DNA of 64,000 nt from Candidatus Pseudomonas phytovorans. GTDB taxonomy: Bacteria > Pseudomonadota > Gammaproteobacteria > Pseudomonadales > Pseudomonadaceae. Positions 7,033-15,649 of this stretch are shown piece after piece. Position numbers and translations under genes: made by a program. The stretch covers positions 5,430,001 to 5,494,000 of the forward strand of contig CP119325.1 in NCBI GenBank assembly GCA_029202525.1, read 5' to 3'. Each line of letters begins with the position of its first letter. Position 1 is the first letter of the stretch. The notes beneath the pieces were generated by a model. It was not told the origin of the DNA. It worked only from the letters and a program-made list of their open reading frames with translations, and ran no database searches.

Positions 7033-9816
7033 GTGCTCGATCGTTTGGGAATCCGCAGCCGGGTACTGCTGCTGGCCCTGCTGCCGGCCGGCCTGATGGC
7101 CCTGGTGCTGGGCAGTTACTTTACCTGGCTGCAACAGAACGAGCTGCGCACCCAGTTGCTGCAACGCGGCAAGATGATCGCCGAGCAGCTGGCGCCATTG
7201 GCTGCACCCGCCATGGCGCGGCTGGCGCCCGCACAGCTGGAGCGTATCGCCGCGCAAACCCTGGAGCAGGCCGATGTACGCGCGGTCGCCTTCCTGGCCC
7301 CGGACCGCACGCGCCTGGCCCACGCCGGCCCGAGCATGCTCAACCAGCCGCCCAGCGGCGGTACCGGCACGCAATTGCTGCAACGCAGCGGCAATGATGC
7401 CACCCGCTACCTGATGCCCGTTTTCGGCCACCACCGCGACCTCGCCACCGATGCCGTGCCGGCTGAAGCCGAGCGCCTGTTAGGCTGGGTCGAGATCGAG
7501 CTGTCGCACGACGGCACGCTGCTGCGCGGCTACCGCAACCTGTTCACCAGCCTGTTGTTGATCCTCGCCTGCCTGGTACTCAGCGGCCTGCTGGCGCTGC
7601 GCATGAGCCGCACCATCAACGACCCCATCGAACGCATCAAACACGCGGTCAACCAGCTCAAGGACGGCCACCTCGAAGAACGCCTGCCGACCATGGGCAG
7701 CCATGAGCTGGACGAGTTGGCACGCGGCATCAACCGTATGGCCGAAACCCTGCAAAACGCCCACGAAGAACTGCAGCACAGCATCGACCAGGCCACCGAA
7801 GACGTGCGCCAGAACCTGGAAACCATCGAAATCCAGAACATCGAGCTGGACATGGCGCGCAAGGAGGCCCTTGAGGCCAGCCGTATCAAGTCGGAGTTTC
7901 TGGCCAACATGAGCCACGAAATCCGTACCCCGCTCAACGGCATTCTCGGCTTTACCCATCTGCTACAGAAAAGCGAGCTGACGCCACGCCAGCTGGATTA
8001 CCTGAACACCATCGAGAAGTCCGCCGACAACCTGCTGGGGATCATCAACGAGATCCTCGACTTCTCCAAGATCGAAGCGGGCAAGCTGGTGCTCGACAGC
8101 ATCCCGTTCAACCTGCGCGACCTGATCCAGGACACCCTGACCATCCTCGCCCCGGCCGCCCACGCCAAGCAGCTGGAATTGCTCAGCCTGATCTACCGCG
8201 ACACCCCTTCTTCGCTGGTCGGGGACCCGCTGCGGCTCAAGCAAATCCTTACCAACCTGATCAGCAACGCCATCAAGTTCACCCGCGAAGGCACCATCGT
8301 CGTGCGCGCCATGCTTGAAGACGAGCACGAAGACAGTGCACAGCTGCGCATCAGCGTGCAGGACACCGGTATCGGCCTGTCGCCGCAGGAAGTGCGCATG
8401 TTGTTCCAGGCCTTCAGCCAGGCCGACAACTCGCTGGCCCGCCAACCCGGTGGCACAGGGCTGGGGCTGGTGATTTCCAAGCGCCTGATTGAGCAGATGG
8501 GGGGCGAAATCGGTGTCGACAGCACCCCGGGCGAAGGGTCGCAGTTCTGGATCAGCCTCAACCTGCCCAAAGCCCACGACGATATCGAGGAACAGCCGCT
8601 GCAGCCGCTGCTGGGCCGCCGCGCAGCCATCGTCGATGGCCACGAACTGGCGCGCCAGGCCCTGGAGCACCAACTGGAAGACTGCGGCCTCAGCGTCAGC
8701 CTGTTCGCCTCCTACGACCAGTTGCTGCAAGCAGTAGAGGCCGCCAGCCAGGCCGGCCTGCCATTCGAGTTCTCAGTGCTGGGGGCCAACCTGGGTAACC
8801 TGTCGCCCGAGCAACTGGGCCACTACCACCAGCAACTCGAACGCTACCACTGCCAGTGCGTGGTGCTGTGCCCCACCACCGAGCAGGCGCTTTACCACCC
8901 CTACCTGCCCAACGGCCATGGCCAGTTACTGTCCAAGCCCACCTGCACCCGCAAACTGCGCCGCCTGCTGATGGAGCTGGTGCAACCGCGCCGCCCGCAG
9001 GGCGAGGCGCACACTGTCAACGGCCAGCGCCAAGCGAAGATCCTCTGCGTCGACGACAATGCCGCCAACCTGCTGCTGGTACAGACCCTGCTCGAAGACC
9101 TGGGCGCCGAGGTGCTGGCCGTCGACAACGGCTATGCAGCGGTACAGGCCGTGCAGAACGAACCTTTCGATCTGGTGCTGATGGACGTGCAGATGCCCGG
9201 CATGGATGGCCGCGCCTGCACCGAGCAGATCCGCCTTTGGGAAAACACCCAAAGTGGCAACCCGCTGCCGATTGTCGCCCTCACCGCCCATGCCATGGCC
9301 AACGAAAAGCGTGCATTGCTGCACGCCGGCATGGACGACTACCTGACCAAGCCGATCAGCGAGCGGCAACTGGCCCAGGTGGTGATGAAGTGGACCGGCT
9401 TGAGCCTTGGCGTGCCGCAGCAGGCACAGGCCGAGCAACTGGCCAGCAGTGATGACCTGAGGGTGCTCGATGCCGAAGAAGGCCTGCGCCTGGCGGCAGG
9501 CAAGGCGGACCTGGCGGCGGACATGCTGAGCATGCTGCTGTCCTCGCTGGATACCGACCGCGATGCCATACGCGCCGCCCGTGAGGCGGGCGACCGCAAC
9601 GCCCTGATAGAACAGGTACATCGCCTGAACGGTGCTTCGCGCTACTGTGGCGTGCCACAACTGCGCGCCGCCTGCCAGCGCAGCGAAACCTTGCTCAAGC
9701 AGGACCACCCACAGGCGCAGCAAGCGCTGGATGAGCTGGACGGCGCCATCAGCCGGCTGGCAGCGCAGGCCAGGCTCAGTGCATGGCCGTTGCTGTGGCC
9801 TACACAGCACTTGTAA
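7033..9816 (+). CDS. gacS: Hybrid sensor kinase GacS
   Basis: Tripartite sensor kinase of the Gac/Rsm cascade (BarA family), 927 aa. It phosphorylates GacA, which switches on Rsm small RNAs. It starts at a GTG with the strong SD AGGAGG about 5 bp upstream. TM1 is at about 10-30, a periplasmic loop at about 35-160, TM2 at about 165-185, then HAMP. The kinase H295 is in NMSHEIRTPLNGIL, with NLISNAIKFT, DTGIGL and GTGLGLVIS in the ATPase domain. Receiver D718 is in LVLMDVQMPGMDG, and HPt H863 in VHRLNGASRYCG. All three phosphotransfer sites are intact, so a complete relay is expected. Its likely output RNA, rsmZ, lies at 29.8 kb in this window. Confidence 0.96.
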   Translation: MLDRLGIRSRVLLLALLPAGLMALVLGSYFTWLQQNELRTQLLQRGKMIAEQLAPLAAPAMARLAPAQLERIAAQTLEQADVRAVAFLAPDRTRLAHAGPSMLNQPPSGGTGTQLLQRSGNDATRYLMPVFGHHRDLATDAVPAEAERLLGWVEIELSHDGTLLRGYRNLFTSLLLILACLVLSGLLALRMSRTINDPIERIKHAVNQLKDGHLEERLPTMGSHELDELARGINRMAETLQNAHEELQHSIDQATEDVRQNLETIEIQNIELDMARKEALEASRIKSEFLANMSHEIRTPLNGILGFTHLLQKSELTPRQLDYLNTIEKSADNLLGIINEILDFSKIEAGKLVLDSIPFNLRDLIQDTLTILAPAAHAKQLELLSLIYRDTPSSLVGDPLRLKQILTNLISNAIKFTREGTIVVRAMLEDEHEDSAQLRISVQDTGIGLSPQEVRMLFQAFSQADNSLARQPGGTGLGLVISKRLIEQMGGEIGVDSTPGEGSQFWISLNLPKAHDDIEEQPLQPLLGRRAAIVDGHELARQALEHQLEDCGLSVSLFASYDQLLQAVEAASQAGLPFEFSVLGANLGNLSPEQLGHYHQQLERYHCQCVVLCPTTEQALYHPYLPNGHGQLLSKPTCTRKLRRLLMELVQPRRPQGEAHTVNGQRQAKILCVDDNAANLLLVQTLLEDLGAEVLAVDNGYAAVQAVQNEPFDLVLMDVQMPGMDGRACTEQIRLWENTQSGNPLPIVALTAHAMANEKRALLHAGMDDYLTKPISERQLAQVVMKWTGLSLGVPQQAQAEQLASSDDLRVLDAEEGLRLAAGKADLAADMLSMLLSSLDTDRDAIRAAREAGDRNALIEQVHRLNGASRYCGVPQLRAACQRSETLLKQDHPQAQQALDELDGAISRLAAQARLSAWPLLWPTQHL

Positions 9817-9829
9817 GAGGAGCCTCACC

Positions 9830-10819
9830 ATGCGCGCCCTGTTGTTCAGCAGCCAGCATTACGACCAGGAAAGCTTCACCCAGGCCGCCAGCGGCAGCGC
9901 GCTGGCGCTGCATTTCCAGCCCGCCCGCCTGAACCTCGACACGGCGGCCCTGGCCGACGGCTATGAGGTGGTGTGCGCTTTCATCAATGACGAACTCGAC
10001 GCCCCGGTGCTGCAGCGCCTGGCCGAAGGTGGCACCCGCCTGATCGCCCTGCGTTCGGCCGGCTACAACCACGTCGACCTGGCTGCGGCCCAACGCCTGG
10101 GCCTCGCCGTGGTGCGCGTACCGGCCTATTCGCCACATGCCGTGGCCGAGCACGCCGTGGCGTTGATCCTGGCGCTCAACCGGCGCCTGCACCGGGCCTA
10201 CAACCGCACTCGCGAAGGCGACTTCACCCTGCATGGGCTGACCGGTTTTGACCTGCACGGCAAAACCGTCGGCGTGGTCGGCACCGGTCAGATCGGCGTC
10301 GCCTTCGCCCGCATCATGGCCGGCTTCGGCTGCCAACTGCTGGCCTACGACCCCTACCCCAACCCGGAACTGTTGGCCCTCGGCGCGCGCTACCTGACCT
10401 TGCCCGAGGTATTGCGCGAAGCCCGTATCATCAGCCTGCACTGCCCACTGACCGAGCACACCCGGCACCTGATCAATGCACAAAGCCTTGCCCAACTGCA
10501 GCCTGGCGCCATGCTGATCAACACTGGCCGTGGCGCCCTGGTCGACACCCCGGCACTGATCGACGCATTGAAAAGCGGCCAGCTTGGCTACCTGGGCCTG
10601 GACGTCTATGAAGAAGAAGCCCAGCTGTTCTTCGAAGACCGCTCTGACCTGCCACTGCAGGACGATGTACTGGCCCGCCTGCTGACCTTCCCCAACGTGA
10701 TCATCACCGCCCACCAGGCCTTCCTCACCCGCGAGGCGCTGGACGCCATTGCTGCGACCACGCTGGACAACATCAACCGCTGGGCGGCAGGCAATCCACA
10801 GAATCTGGTCATGGGTTAG
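9830..10819 (+). CDS. ldhA: D-lactate dehydrogenase (fermentative, NAD-dependent)
   Basis: NAD-dependent reduction of pyruvate to D-lactate (2-hydroxyacid dehydrogenase family), 329 aa. The ATG at 9830 is preceded by an AAGAGGAG ribosome-binding site. The NAD-binding motif GVVGTGQIG lies near residue 150, and the catalytic Arg/Glu/His set falls in NTGRGALVD, GLDVYEEE and ITAHQAF. It follows gacS by only 13 bp, so the two may be co-transcribed. The gacS-ldhA adjacency is a Pseudomonas hallmark. An alternative reading is a generic D-isomer hydroxyacid dehydrogenase, but the DVYEEE...LFFEDRS region fits LdhA. Confidence 0.92.
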   Translation: MRALLFSSQHYDQESFTQAASGSALALHFQPARLNLDTAALADGYEVVCAFINDELDAPVLQRLAEGGTRLIALRSAGYNHVDLAAAQRLGLAVVRVPAYSPHAVAEHAVALILALNRRLHRAYNRTREGDFTLHGLTGFDLHGKTVGVVGTGQIGVAFARIMAGFGCQLLAYDPYPNPELLALGARYLTLPEVLREARIISLHCPLTEHTRHLINAQSLAQLQPGAMLINTGRGALVDTPALIDALKSGQLGYLGLDVYEEEAQLFFEDRSDLPLQDDVLARLLTFPNVIITAHQAFLTREALDAIAATTLDNINRWAAGNPQNLVMG

Positions 10820-10850
10820 TGCTAGGATACGCGGCATTTCTGGAGGACCC

Positions 10851-11288
10851 ATGGTCGAGCACGATTTCCGCTACACCCTTTTCAACCCGCAACACACCCT
10901 GATCGAGTGCCGTGCACTGGTGCCGGGCCGCTATCAGGTCACCGGCAACGGCGGCTCGATGCATAAAGGCGACACCCTGCTGGTGACCCTCAAGGGCAGC
11001 AAGGATTTGTCCATGCGCCTGACCGTGGACAGCGTGCGCCACCTGATCAACCCGCGCGGCCAATGGGTCGCCGTGGCCAGCGGCCCGGTGTTCAACGAAC
11101 TGGAAATCCTCACCTGGCAGGCCGAGTGCGACAGCTGCGACGCCGTGCTGGAATTCGAGTTTGCCGTAGACGCCAAGCTGGGCAAGAAAGCCCGCCAGCC
11201 AGCCGCCAATGCACGCATTGCCGAACTGGGTTGGGCCAGCCGTGGCGAAAAACACCTGTGCCCGCGTTGCCAGGAGAGCGCCGAGTGA
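10851..11288 (+). CDS. Conserved protein with two CxxC motifs
   Basis: 145 aa, cytoplasmic, no signal peptide. The ATG at 10851 has the SD TGGAGGA 7 bp upstream. The fold is unassigned. Two pairs of cysteines, CDSC near residue 95 and CPRC at the C-terminus, suggest a small zinc ribbon. It lies 31 bp after ldhA, and its TGA overlaps the GTG of the next gene. The same order follows ldhA in other pseudomonads, as I recall. Function unknown. Confidence 0.85.
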   Translation: MVEHDFRYTLFNPQHTLIECRALVPGRYQVTGNGGSMHKGDTLLVTLKGSKDLSMRLTVDSVRHLINPRGQWVAVASGPVFNELEILTWQAECDSCDAVLEFEFAVDAKLGKKARQPAANARIAELGWASRGEKHLCPRCQESAE

Positions 11289-11689
11289 AGAATCTGCTGA
11301 CCGGCGTGCTGATTGCCACCGGCCTGCTCGGCTGTGCCGCAGAACCCTCTAAGCTGCAGCAGGAACGCAGCTACGTGCTGGAGTGGATTGGCGAACGCCC
11401 ACTGATCGACTACAGCCACCTGACCCTGACCCTGGCCAGCGATGGCCGCGCCTATGGCAATGGCGGCTGCAACCACTGGTTTGCGCCGTATACGCTTGAG
11501 GGCGAGCACCTGAGCTTCGGCAAGGTCGGCAAGACCCGCAAGCTGTGCGCGCCGGCTTTGATGGAACAGGAAAAACGCTTCTTGCAGGCGCTGGAAACGG
11601 TGCAGCGCTGGGATGTGTCGCCGGTGGAGCAGATGCGCTTCTGGCCGGCCGAGGGCAAGCCATTGCGCTTCTGGCCTGAGGAAGGCTGA
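11285..11689 (+). CDS. META-domain lipoprotein (HslJ-like)
   Basis: 134 aa. The GTG start overlaps the previous stop (GTGA), which implies translational coupling. The signal peptide ends in the lipobox LLGC, giving a lipid-anchored Cys near residue 17. The remainder is a META/DUF306 domain with the typical YGNGGCNHWF core and a KLCAPALMEQEKRFLQAL helix. The two conserved cysteines C59 and C83 (approximate) could form a disulfide. The family is linked to envelope stress and heat-inducible proteins; the exact role is unknown. The gene is followed by a REP pair and the convergent TlpA-like gene. Confidence 0.85.
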   Translation: MKNLLTGVLIATGLLGCAAEPSKLQQERSYVLEWIGERPLIDYSHLTLTLASDGRAYGNGGCNHWFAPYTLEGEHLSFGKVGKTRKLCAPALMEQEKRFLQALETVQRWDVSPVEQMRFWPAEGKPLRFWPEEG

Positions 11690-11710
11690 TCGATATCGGT
11701 GCCGGGTCTA

Positions 11711-11828
11711 TTGTGGGAGCGGCCTTGTGTCGCGAAAGGGCTGCGCAGCAGCCCCGGCAATTTTCGCGGCGAAGCTGATACCTGGGGCCGCTACGCGGCC
11801 CTTTCGCGACACAAGGCCGCTCCCACAA
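11711..11828. repeat. REP pair (TCGCGACACAAGG type)
   Basis: Inverted pair of the second REP subtype in the window. One arm reads TTGTGGGAGCGGCCTTGTGT then CGCGA, and the mirrored arm lies at about 11800-11828. The spacer carries nested complementary GC arms. It sits between two convergent genes. Confidence 0.88.
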
Positions 11829-11852
11829 AAGAGCGGGGCAGCCTTGATTACA

Positions 11853-12317
11853 TCAGGCGCCTTTCAGGGCCTTGATCTTGGCCTGCAGCCCTTCCAGGGT
11901 CTGCTCACCCAACAGTTGCTCGCGCACCTTGCCCTTGTCATCGATGATGTACGTTACCGGCAGCGCCTCGCTACGCGGCAAGTCATAGCGCTCGGCCGGG
12001 TCCTGGGCCAGCACGGTAAAACCGATGCCCAGGGTCTCAGAGGCCTGCTTCAGGTCCTGTCCCTGCAAGCCATCGAAGTTCACCCCCACCACCTTGATGC
12101 CGTCGGCCGCCCACTGTTTGGCCGCTGTGTTCAGTTCCGGAATTTCGGTACGGCACGGCCCGCACCATTCGGCCCAATAGTTGAGCACCAGCCAGTGCCC
12201 TTCGATCTGTTCGGCCTTAACCGTATTACCGTGTTGGTCCACGCCATAATCGGCACCGCAACCACCGAGCAACAGGCTCGCGGTGATGGCCAGTACTGCT
12301 GCCAGACGCCTTGCCAT
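11853..12317 (-). CDS. TlpA-like thioredoxin-fold lipoprotein
   Basis: 154 aa. The signal peptide has lipobox LLGGC (lipidated Cys20), so it is a periplasm-facing lipoprotein. It has a thioredoxin fold with the redox-active WCGPC at about residues 51-55 and the cis-proline in SEALPVTYIID. This fits a TlpA/ResA-type disulfide reductase, for example for cytochrome c maturation or general periplasmic thiol reduction; the substrate is not evident. It is a single gene, divergent from arsC with about 85 bp between start codons, and it faces the META lipoprotein across a REP pair. Confidence 0.9.
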   Translation of the reverse strand: MARRLAAVLAITASLLLGGCGADYGVDQHGNTVKAEQIEGHWLVLNYWAEWCGPCRTEIPELNTAAKQWAADGIKVVGVNFDGLQGQDLKQASETLGIGFTVLAQDPAERYDLPRSEALPVTYIIDDKGKVREQLLGEQTLEGLQAKIKALKGA

Positions 12318-12402
12318 GGGTCAATCCTTCTCGAGTTTTAAAGCAAATGGGTCAGTCGCTGCGGTTAGAATAGCCGCCACACCCAGCTGGATGCGACCCG
12401 AC

Positions 12403-12756
12403 ATGACTGACCTGACGCTCTATCATAACCCGCGCTGCTCGAAATCCCGCGGCGCGCTGGAACTGCTCGAAGCCCGTGGCCTGGCGCCAACCATCGTGCG
12501 CTATCTGGAAACTCCGCCCGACGCCGCCACCCTCAAGGCCCTGCTCGACAAGCTGGGCATCGCCCCGCGCCAATTGCTGCGCACCGGCGAAGACGAATAC
12601 AAAACGCTGAACCTGGCCGACCCGGCACTGACCGACGCGCAACTGATCGAGGCCATGGCCCTGCACCCCAAGCTGATCGAGCGGCCGATTCTGGTCGCCG
12701 GTGACAAGGCCGTGGTAGGTCGCCCACCCGAAAAAGTGCTGGAGATCCTGCCGTGA
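12403..12756 (+). CDS. arsC: ArsC-family arsenate reductase, glutaredoxin-dependent type
   Basis: 117 aa with an ATG at 12403. It is a thioredoxin-fold ArsC-family protein with catalytic C12 in YHNPRCSKSRGALE and the conserved RPI segment near residue 92 (ERPILVAGDKAVVGRPPE). There is no arsR, arsB or arsH next to it, so this is the stand-alone chromosomal form (YfgD-like). Its role in arsenate resistance may be minor. Its TGA overlaps the wrbA GTG, so the two are translationally coupled. Confidence 0.88.
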   Translation: MTDLTLYHNPRCSKSRGALELLEARGLAPTIVRYLETPPDAATLKALLDKLGIAPRQLLRTGEDEYKTLNLADPALTDAQLIEAMALHPKLIERPILVAGDKAVVGRPPEKVLEILP

Positions 12757-13358
12757 GTGCGCCCTACGTCCTGGTGCTGTACTACAGCCGCCATGGCTCG
12801 ACCAGCGAAATGGCCCGGCACATCGCCCGCGGCATCGAACTGGCCGGCATGGAGGCGCGCCTGCGCACGGTGCCCGCGATCTCGACCGAATGTGAAGCCG
12901 TGGCTGCGGACATCCCGGCCAGTGGTGCGCTATACGCCACCCTGGACGACCTGCGCCACTGCGCTGGCCTGGTGCTGGGCAGCCCGACCCGCTTCGGCAA
13001 CATGGCGGCGCCGCTGAAATACTTCCTGGATGGCACCAGCAGCCTGTGGCTGGGCGGAGAACTGGTCGGCAAGCCGGCGGGCGTGTTCACCTCTACCGCC
13101 AGCCTGCACGGTGGCCAGGAAACCACCCTGCTGTCGATGATGCTGCCATTGATGCACCACGGCATGCTGGTGATGGGCCTGCCGTACAGCGAGTCGGCAT
13201 TGCTGGAAACCCGTGGCGGCGGCACTCCTTACGGCGCCAGCCACCACGCGGGGGCCGACGGCAAGCGTGAGCTCGATCAGCACGAAATCGCCCTGTGCCG
13301 CGCTCTGGGCCAACGCCTGGCGACCACGGCCAAGGCCCTGGAGGCCGCGCGTGGCTAA
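12753..13358 (+). CDS. wrbA: NAD(P)H:quinone oxidoreductase, WrbA type
   Basis: 201 aa flavodoxin-fold quinone reductase (FMN-dependent two-electron reduction). The GTG start overlaps the arsC TGA (GTGA). The FMN phosphate loop is YYSRHGSTSEMA near residue 10. The SPTRFGNMAAPLKYFLDGT segment is diagnostic of WrbA, and SLHGGQETTLLSMM follows. It overlaps the next gene by 8 bp. The neighbours arsC and the DUF2069 gene suggest a small stress/redox operon. Confidence 0.92.
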   Translation: MSAPYVLVLYYSRHGSTSEMARHIARGIELAGMEARLRTVPAISTECEAVAADIPASGALYATLDDLRHCAGLVLGSPTRFGNMAAPLKYFLDGTSSLWLGGELVGKPAGVFTSTASLHGGQETTLLSMMLPLMHHGMLVMGLPYSESALLETRGGGTPYGASHHAGADGKRELDQHEIALCRALGQRLATTAKALEAARG

Positions 13359-13764
13359 AAAGCCCAAGGTGTTGCCGCCGCTGGAGTGGCTGGCACCTCG
13401 CCTGCGCCTGACGCGGGCGTTGAGCCTGGCGTTTTTCTTTGGCCTGATCGCCCTGCTGGTGGTCAACAACCTGTGGTTCGCCAACCTGCATGGGGCGCGG
13501 GTCGGGGTGATTCTGGCGATCGAGCTGGTGCCGTTGCTGCTGTTGTTGCCAGGCATGCTCAAGGGCAGCGCCCGGGCACATGCCTGGGCGTGTTTCGTGG
13601 TGAATATCTACTTCATCAAGGGCGTGCTGGCCGCGTTCGACCCGGCGCGGGCGGTGTTTGGCTGGGTTGAAGTGCTGGTGAGCCTGGGGCTGTTCATTGC
13701 CGGGCTGCTGTATGTGCGCTGGAAGTTCCAGCATGAGCGGCGTATGGCAGGCGAAGGCAGCTGA
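13351..13764 (+). CDS. DUF2069 inner-membrane protein
   Basis: 137 aa from a GTG inside the wrbA 3' end. Four hydrophobic segments lie at about 27-47, 52-70, 78-98 and 105-125, with a short basic N-terminus, consistent with a small polytopic membrane protein of the DUF2069 family. No catalytic motif is visible and the function is unknown. It is the last gene of the arsC-wrbA unit and is followed by a REP pair. Confidence 0.85.
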   Translation: MAKKPKVLPPLEWLAPRLRLTRALSLAFFFGLIALLVVNNLWFANLHGARVGVILAIELVPLLLLLPGMLKGSARAHAWACFVVNIYFIKGVLAAFDPARAVFGWVEVLVSLGLFIAGLLYVRWKFQHERRMAGEGS

Positions 13765-13788
13765 ATTCGAGGGCTGCCTTGCAGCCCA

Positions 13789-13873
13789 TTCGCGGGGCAA
13801 GCCCGCTCCCACAAGATCTTCATCACCTTCAAGAGAGTGCAATACCTGTGGGAGCGGGCTTGTCCCGCGAAGG
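13789..13873. repeat. REP pair (CGCGGGC type)
   Basis: Inverted REP copies CGCGGGGCAAGCCCGCTCCC at 13791 and TGTGGGAGCGGGCTTGTCCC at about 13847, between the convergent DUF2069 and Tag-family genes. Confidence 0.9.
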
Positions 13874-13887
13874 GGGCGACGCAAATC

Positions 13888-14559
13888 TCAATGGTTGACG
13901 GTATGCGCGAGCATCACTGATAACTGGCACAGCGGCCGCCCACTTTCTTCATGCCACTGATTGAACGCCTGCTGCACCAAGGCCAGATCCCGCTGGCTGG
14001 TCGGTTGCTTGTCTATCACCTTCTGTGCAATCAGCGCTGCCGCCATGTCATCGGTAGGGATAAACGTGTCCTTGCCAACCATCCGCAGGAACCTCGGTGC
14101 CGACAACCCACCCAGCTGGTTGCCATGCTTGGCCAGGTACTTCCACAAACCCACGATATCGGTCACTGGCCAATCGGCGATGAACGCGCCAAAACTGCCA
14201 TGCGCCTTGGCGATATCCAGCACCATCTGCGCATTGCGCGGCACGCTCTTGAGCTTGCCCAGGTGGCGGATGATGCGCTCGTCCTGCATCAGCCGCTCCA
14301 GGTGCTCGGCGCCCATCAGCACGACCTTCTCCGGATCGAAGCCGAAGAAAACCTGCTCGAACACCGGCCACTTGGCATCCACCAGGCTGTGCTTGAGCCC
14401 GGCGCGGAACACGCGCAGGGCCAGGGTCGACAGGTAGCGGTCATCGCTGATGTCGCGCAACTGAGCCGGCGTGCGCGGCTGCGGCAGAAAAGCCTCCAGC
14501 GCCTGGGCCGAGCCAAAGCGGTTCAGGCAGTACTCATGCAGCCACTGGTAATCACGCAT
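13888..14559 (-). CDS. DNA-3-methyladenine glycosylase I (Tag) family protein, divergent
   Basis: 223 aa. The central part matches the Tag fold: FRAGLKHSLVDAKWPVF, then FDPEKVVLMG, then LERLMQDERIIRHLGKLKSV and NAQMVL align by eye with E. coli Tag. The Tag residues that contact 3-methyladenine are not conserved: the GluGlyGlnGlnAlaGly segment is replaced by ArgValPheArgAlaGly. The N- and C-terminal zinc-binding cysteines of classical Tag are also absent. It may be a repair glycosylase with other specificity or an inactive homologue. Its stop is followed by a REP pair, and its start lies 4 bp after the ttcA stop, so it is co-transcribed with ttcA. Confidence 0.78.
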   Translation of the reverse strand: MRDYQWLHEYCLNRFGSAQALEAFLPQPRTPAQLRDISDDRYLSTLALRVFRAGLKHSLVDAKWPVFEQVFFGFDPEKVVLMGAEHLERLMQDERIIRHLGKLKSVPRNAQMVLDIAKAHGSFGAFIADWPVTDIVGLWKYLAKHGNQLGGLSAPRFLRMVGKDTFIPTDDMAAALIAQKVIDKQPTSQRDLALVQQAFNQWHEESGRPLCQLSVMLAHTVNH

Positions 14560-14563
14560 GGGT

Positions 14564-15388
14564 TCAGATGTTCACCACGTCGAGGAAGCGCGGGGTGGCA
14601 GTCTCGTCGATCTTCAGGCTGGTGAAGTCGAACAGGTTGCGGTCGGCCAGTTGCGACGGCGCCACGTTCTGCAGGGCACGGAAGATACTCTCGGTACGGC
14701 CCGGGTGCTTGCGCTCCCACTCCACCAGCATGTCCTTGACCACCTGGCGTTGCAGGTTTTCCTGCGAGCCGCACAGGTTGCACGGGATGATCGGGAATTC
14801 CCTCATGTCCGAGTAGGCCTGGATGTCCTTCTCGCTGCAGTAGGCCAGCGGGCGGATCACCACGTTGCGGCCGTCGTCGGCGCGCAGCTTGGGCGGCATG
14901 CCTTTGAGCGCGCCGTTGAAGAACATGTTGAGGAAGAAGGTTTCGACGATGTCGTCGCGGTGGTGCCCCAGCGCCATCTTGGTTGCGCCAATCTCGTCGG
15001 CGAAGGTGTACAGAGTGCCACGGCGCAGGCGCGAGCACAGCGAACACGTGGTCTTGCCCTCGGGCACCAGCTCCTTGACCACCGAGTAGGTGTCTTTCTC
15101 GACGATGTGGTACTCGACGCCCAGCGCTTTGAGGTAGGCCGGCAGCACGTGCTCAGGGAAGCCCGGCTGCTTCTGGTCCATGTTCACCGCAACGATCTCG
15201 AACTTGATCGGTGCCACCTTCTGCAGGTGCAACAGAACGTCGAGCATGGTGTAGCTGTCCTTGCCGCCAGACAGGCAGACCATGACCTTGTCGCCATCCT
15301 CGATCATGTTGAAGTCGGTGATGGCTTCGCCGGCGAGACGACGCAGGCGTTTTTGCAGTTTGTTCTGGTTGACCGAGAGGGTGCCCAT
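14564..15388 (-). CDS. ttcA: tRNA 2-thiocytidine(32) synthetase TtcA
   Basis: Thiolates cytidine 32 of tRNA using an Fe-S cluster and ATP, 274 aa from the ATG at 15388 (MGTLSVNQNKLQKRL). An ATG at 15415 would add 9 residues not expected in the family. The PP-loop is VCLSGGKDSYTMLD near residue 45. The two diagnostic CxxC pairs are CSLC near residue 114 and CNLC near residue 205. The Tag-family gene follows directly. The region 15389-15649 upstream is divergent to the Yip1 gene. It has no further gene, only a possible TATACT -10 box at 15545. Confidence 0.95.
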   Translation of the reverse strand: MGTLSVNQNKLQKRLRRLAGEAITDFNMIEDGDKVMVCLSGGKDSYTMLDVLLHLQKVAPIKFEIVAVNMDQKQPGFPEHVLPAYLKALGVEYHIVEKDTYSVVKELVPEGKTTCSLCSRLRRGTLYTFADEIGATKMALGHHRDDIVETFFLNMFFNGALKGMPPKLRADDGRNVVIRPLAYCSEKDIQAYSDMREFPIIPCNLCGSQENLQRQVVKDMLVEWERKHPGRTESIFRALQNVAPSQLADRNLFDFTSLKIDETATPRFLDVVNI

Positions 15389-15649
15389 AGCGCTTGGATC
15401 CGCGAGGTGTGACAAAAGCCGGCTATTTTACGCACAAACGCGGCGCTTCTGTAGGCATTCCGATAAAGACTTCAATGTAATCAACAGTGCGGCCGACAGC
15501 GCAATTTGCTCTAAAAAGCACGGTTTATGCCGGTAACGGCTTCCTATACTGCGACATAAGGCCACATTACCGCTTGCTTCGGTGTTCGGGCCTCGGGCCG
15601 CTTGCGCTCCATCTGGGGGGCGTCTGGCAACATTGAGAGGAGTGACGGC

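Noticed and set aside
12403..12756. Arsenic-resistance island
   Set aside because: Only a stand-alone arsC-family gene is present; no arsR, arsB or arsH nearby, and neighbours are core genes.
15389..15649. Small gene or small RNA between ttcA and the Yip1 gene
   Set aside because: No open frame with a ribosome site, no terminator hairpin and no convincing promoter beyond a lone TATACT.
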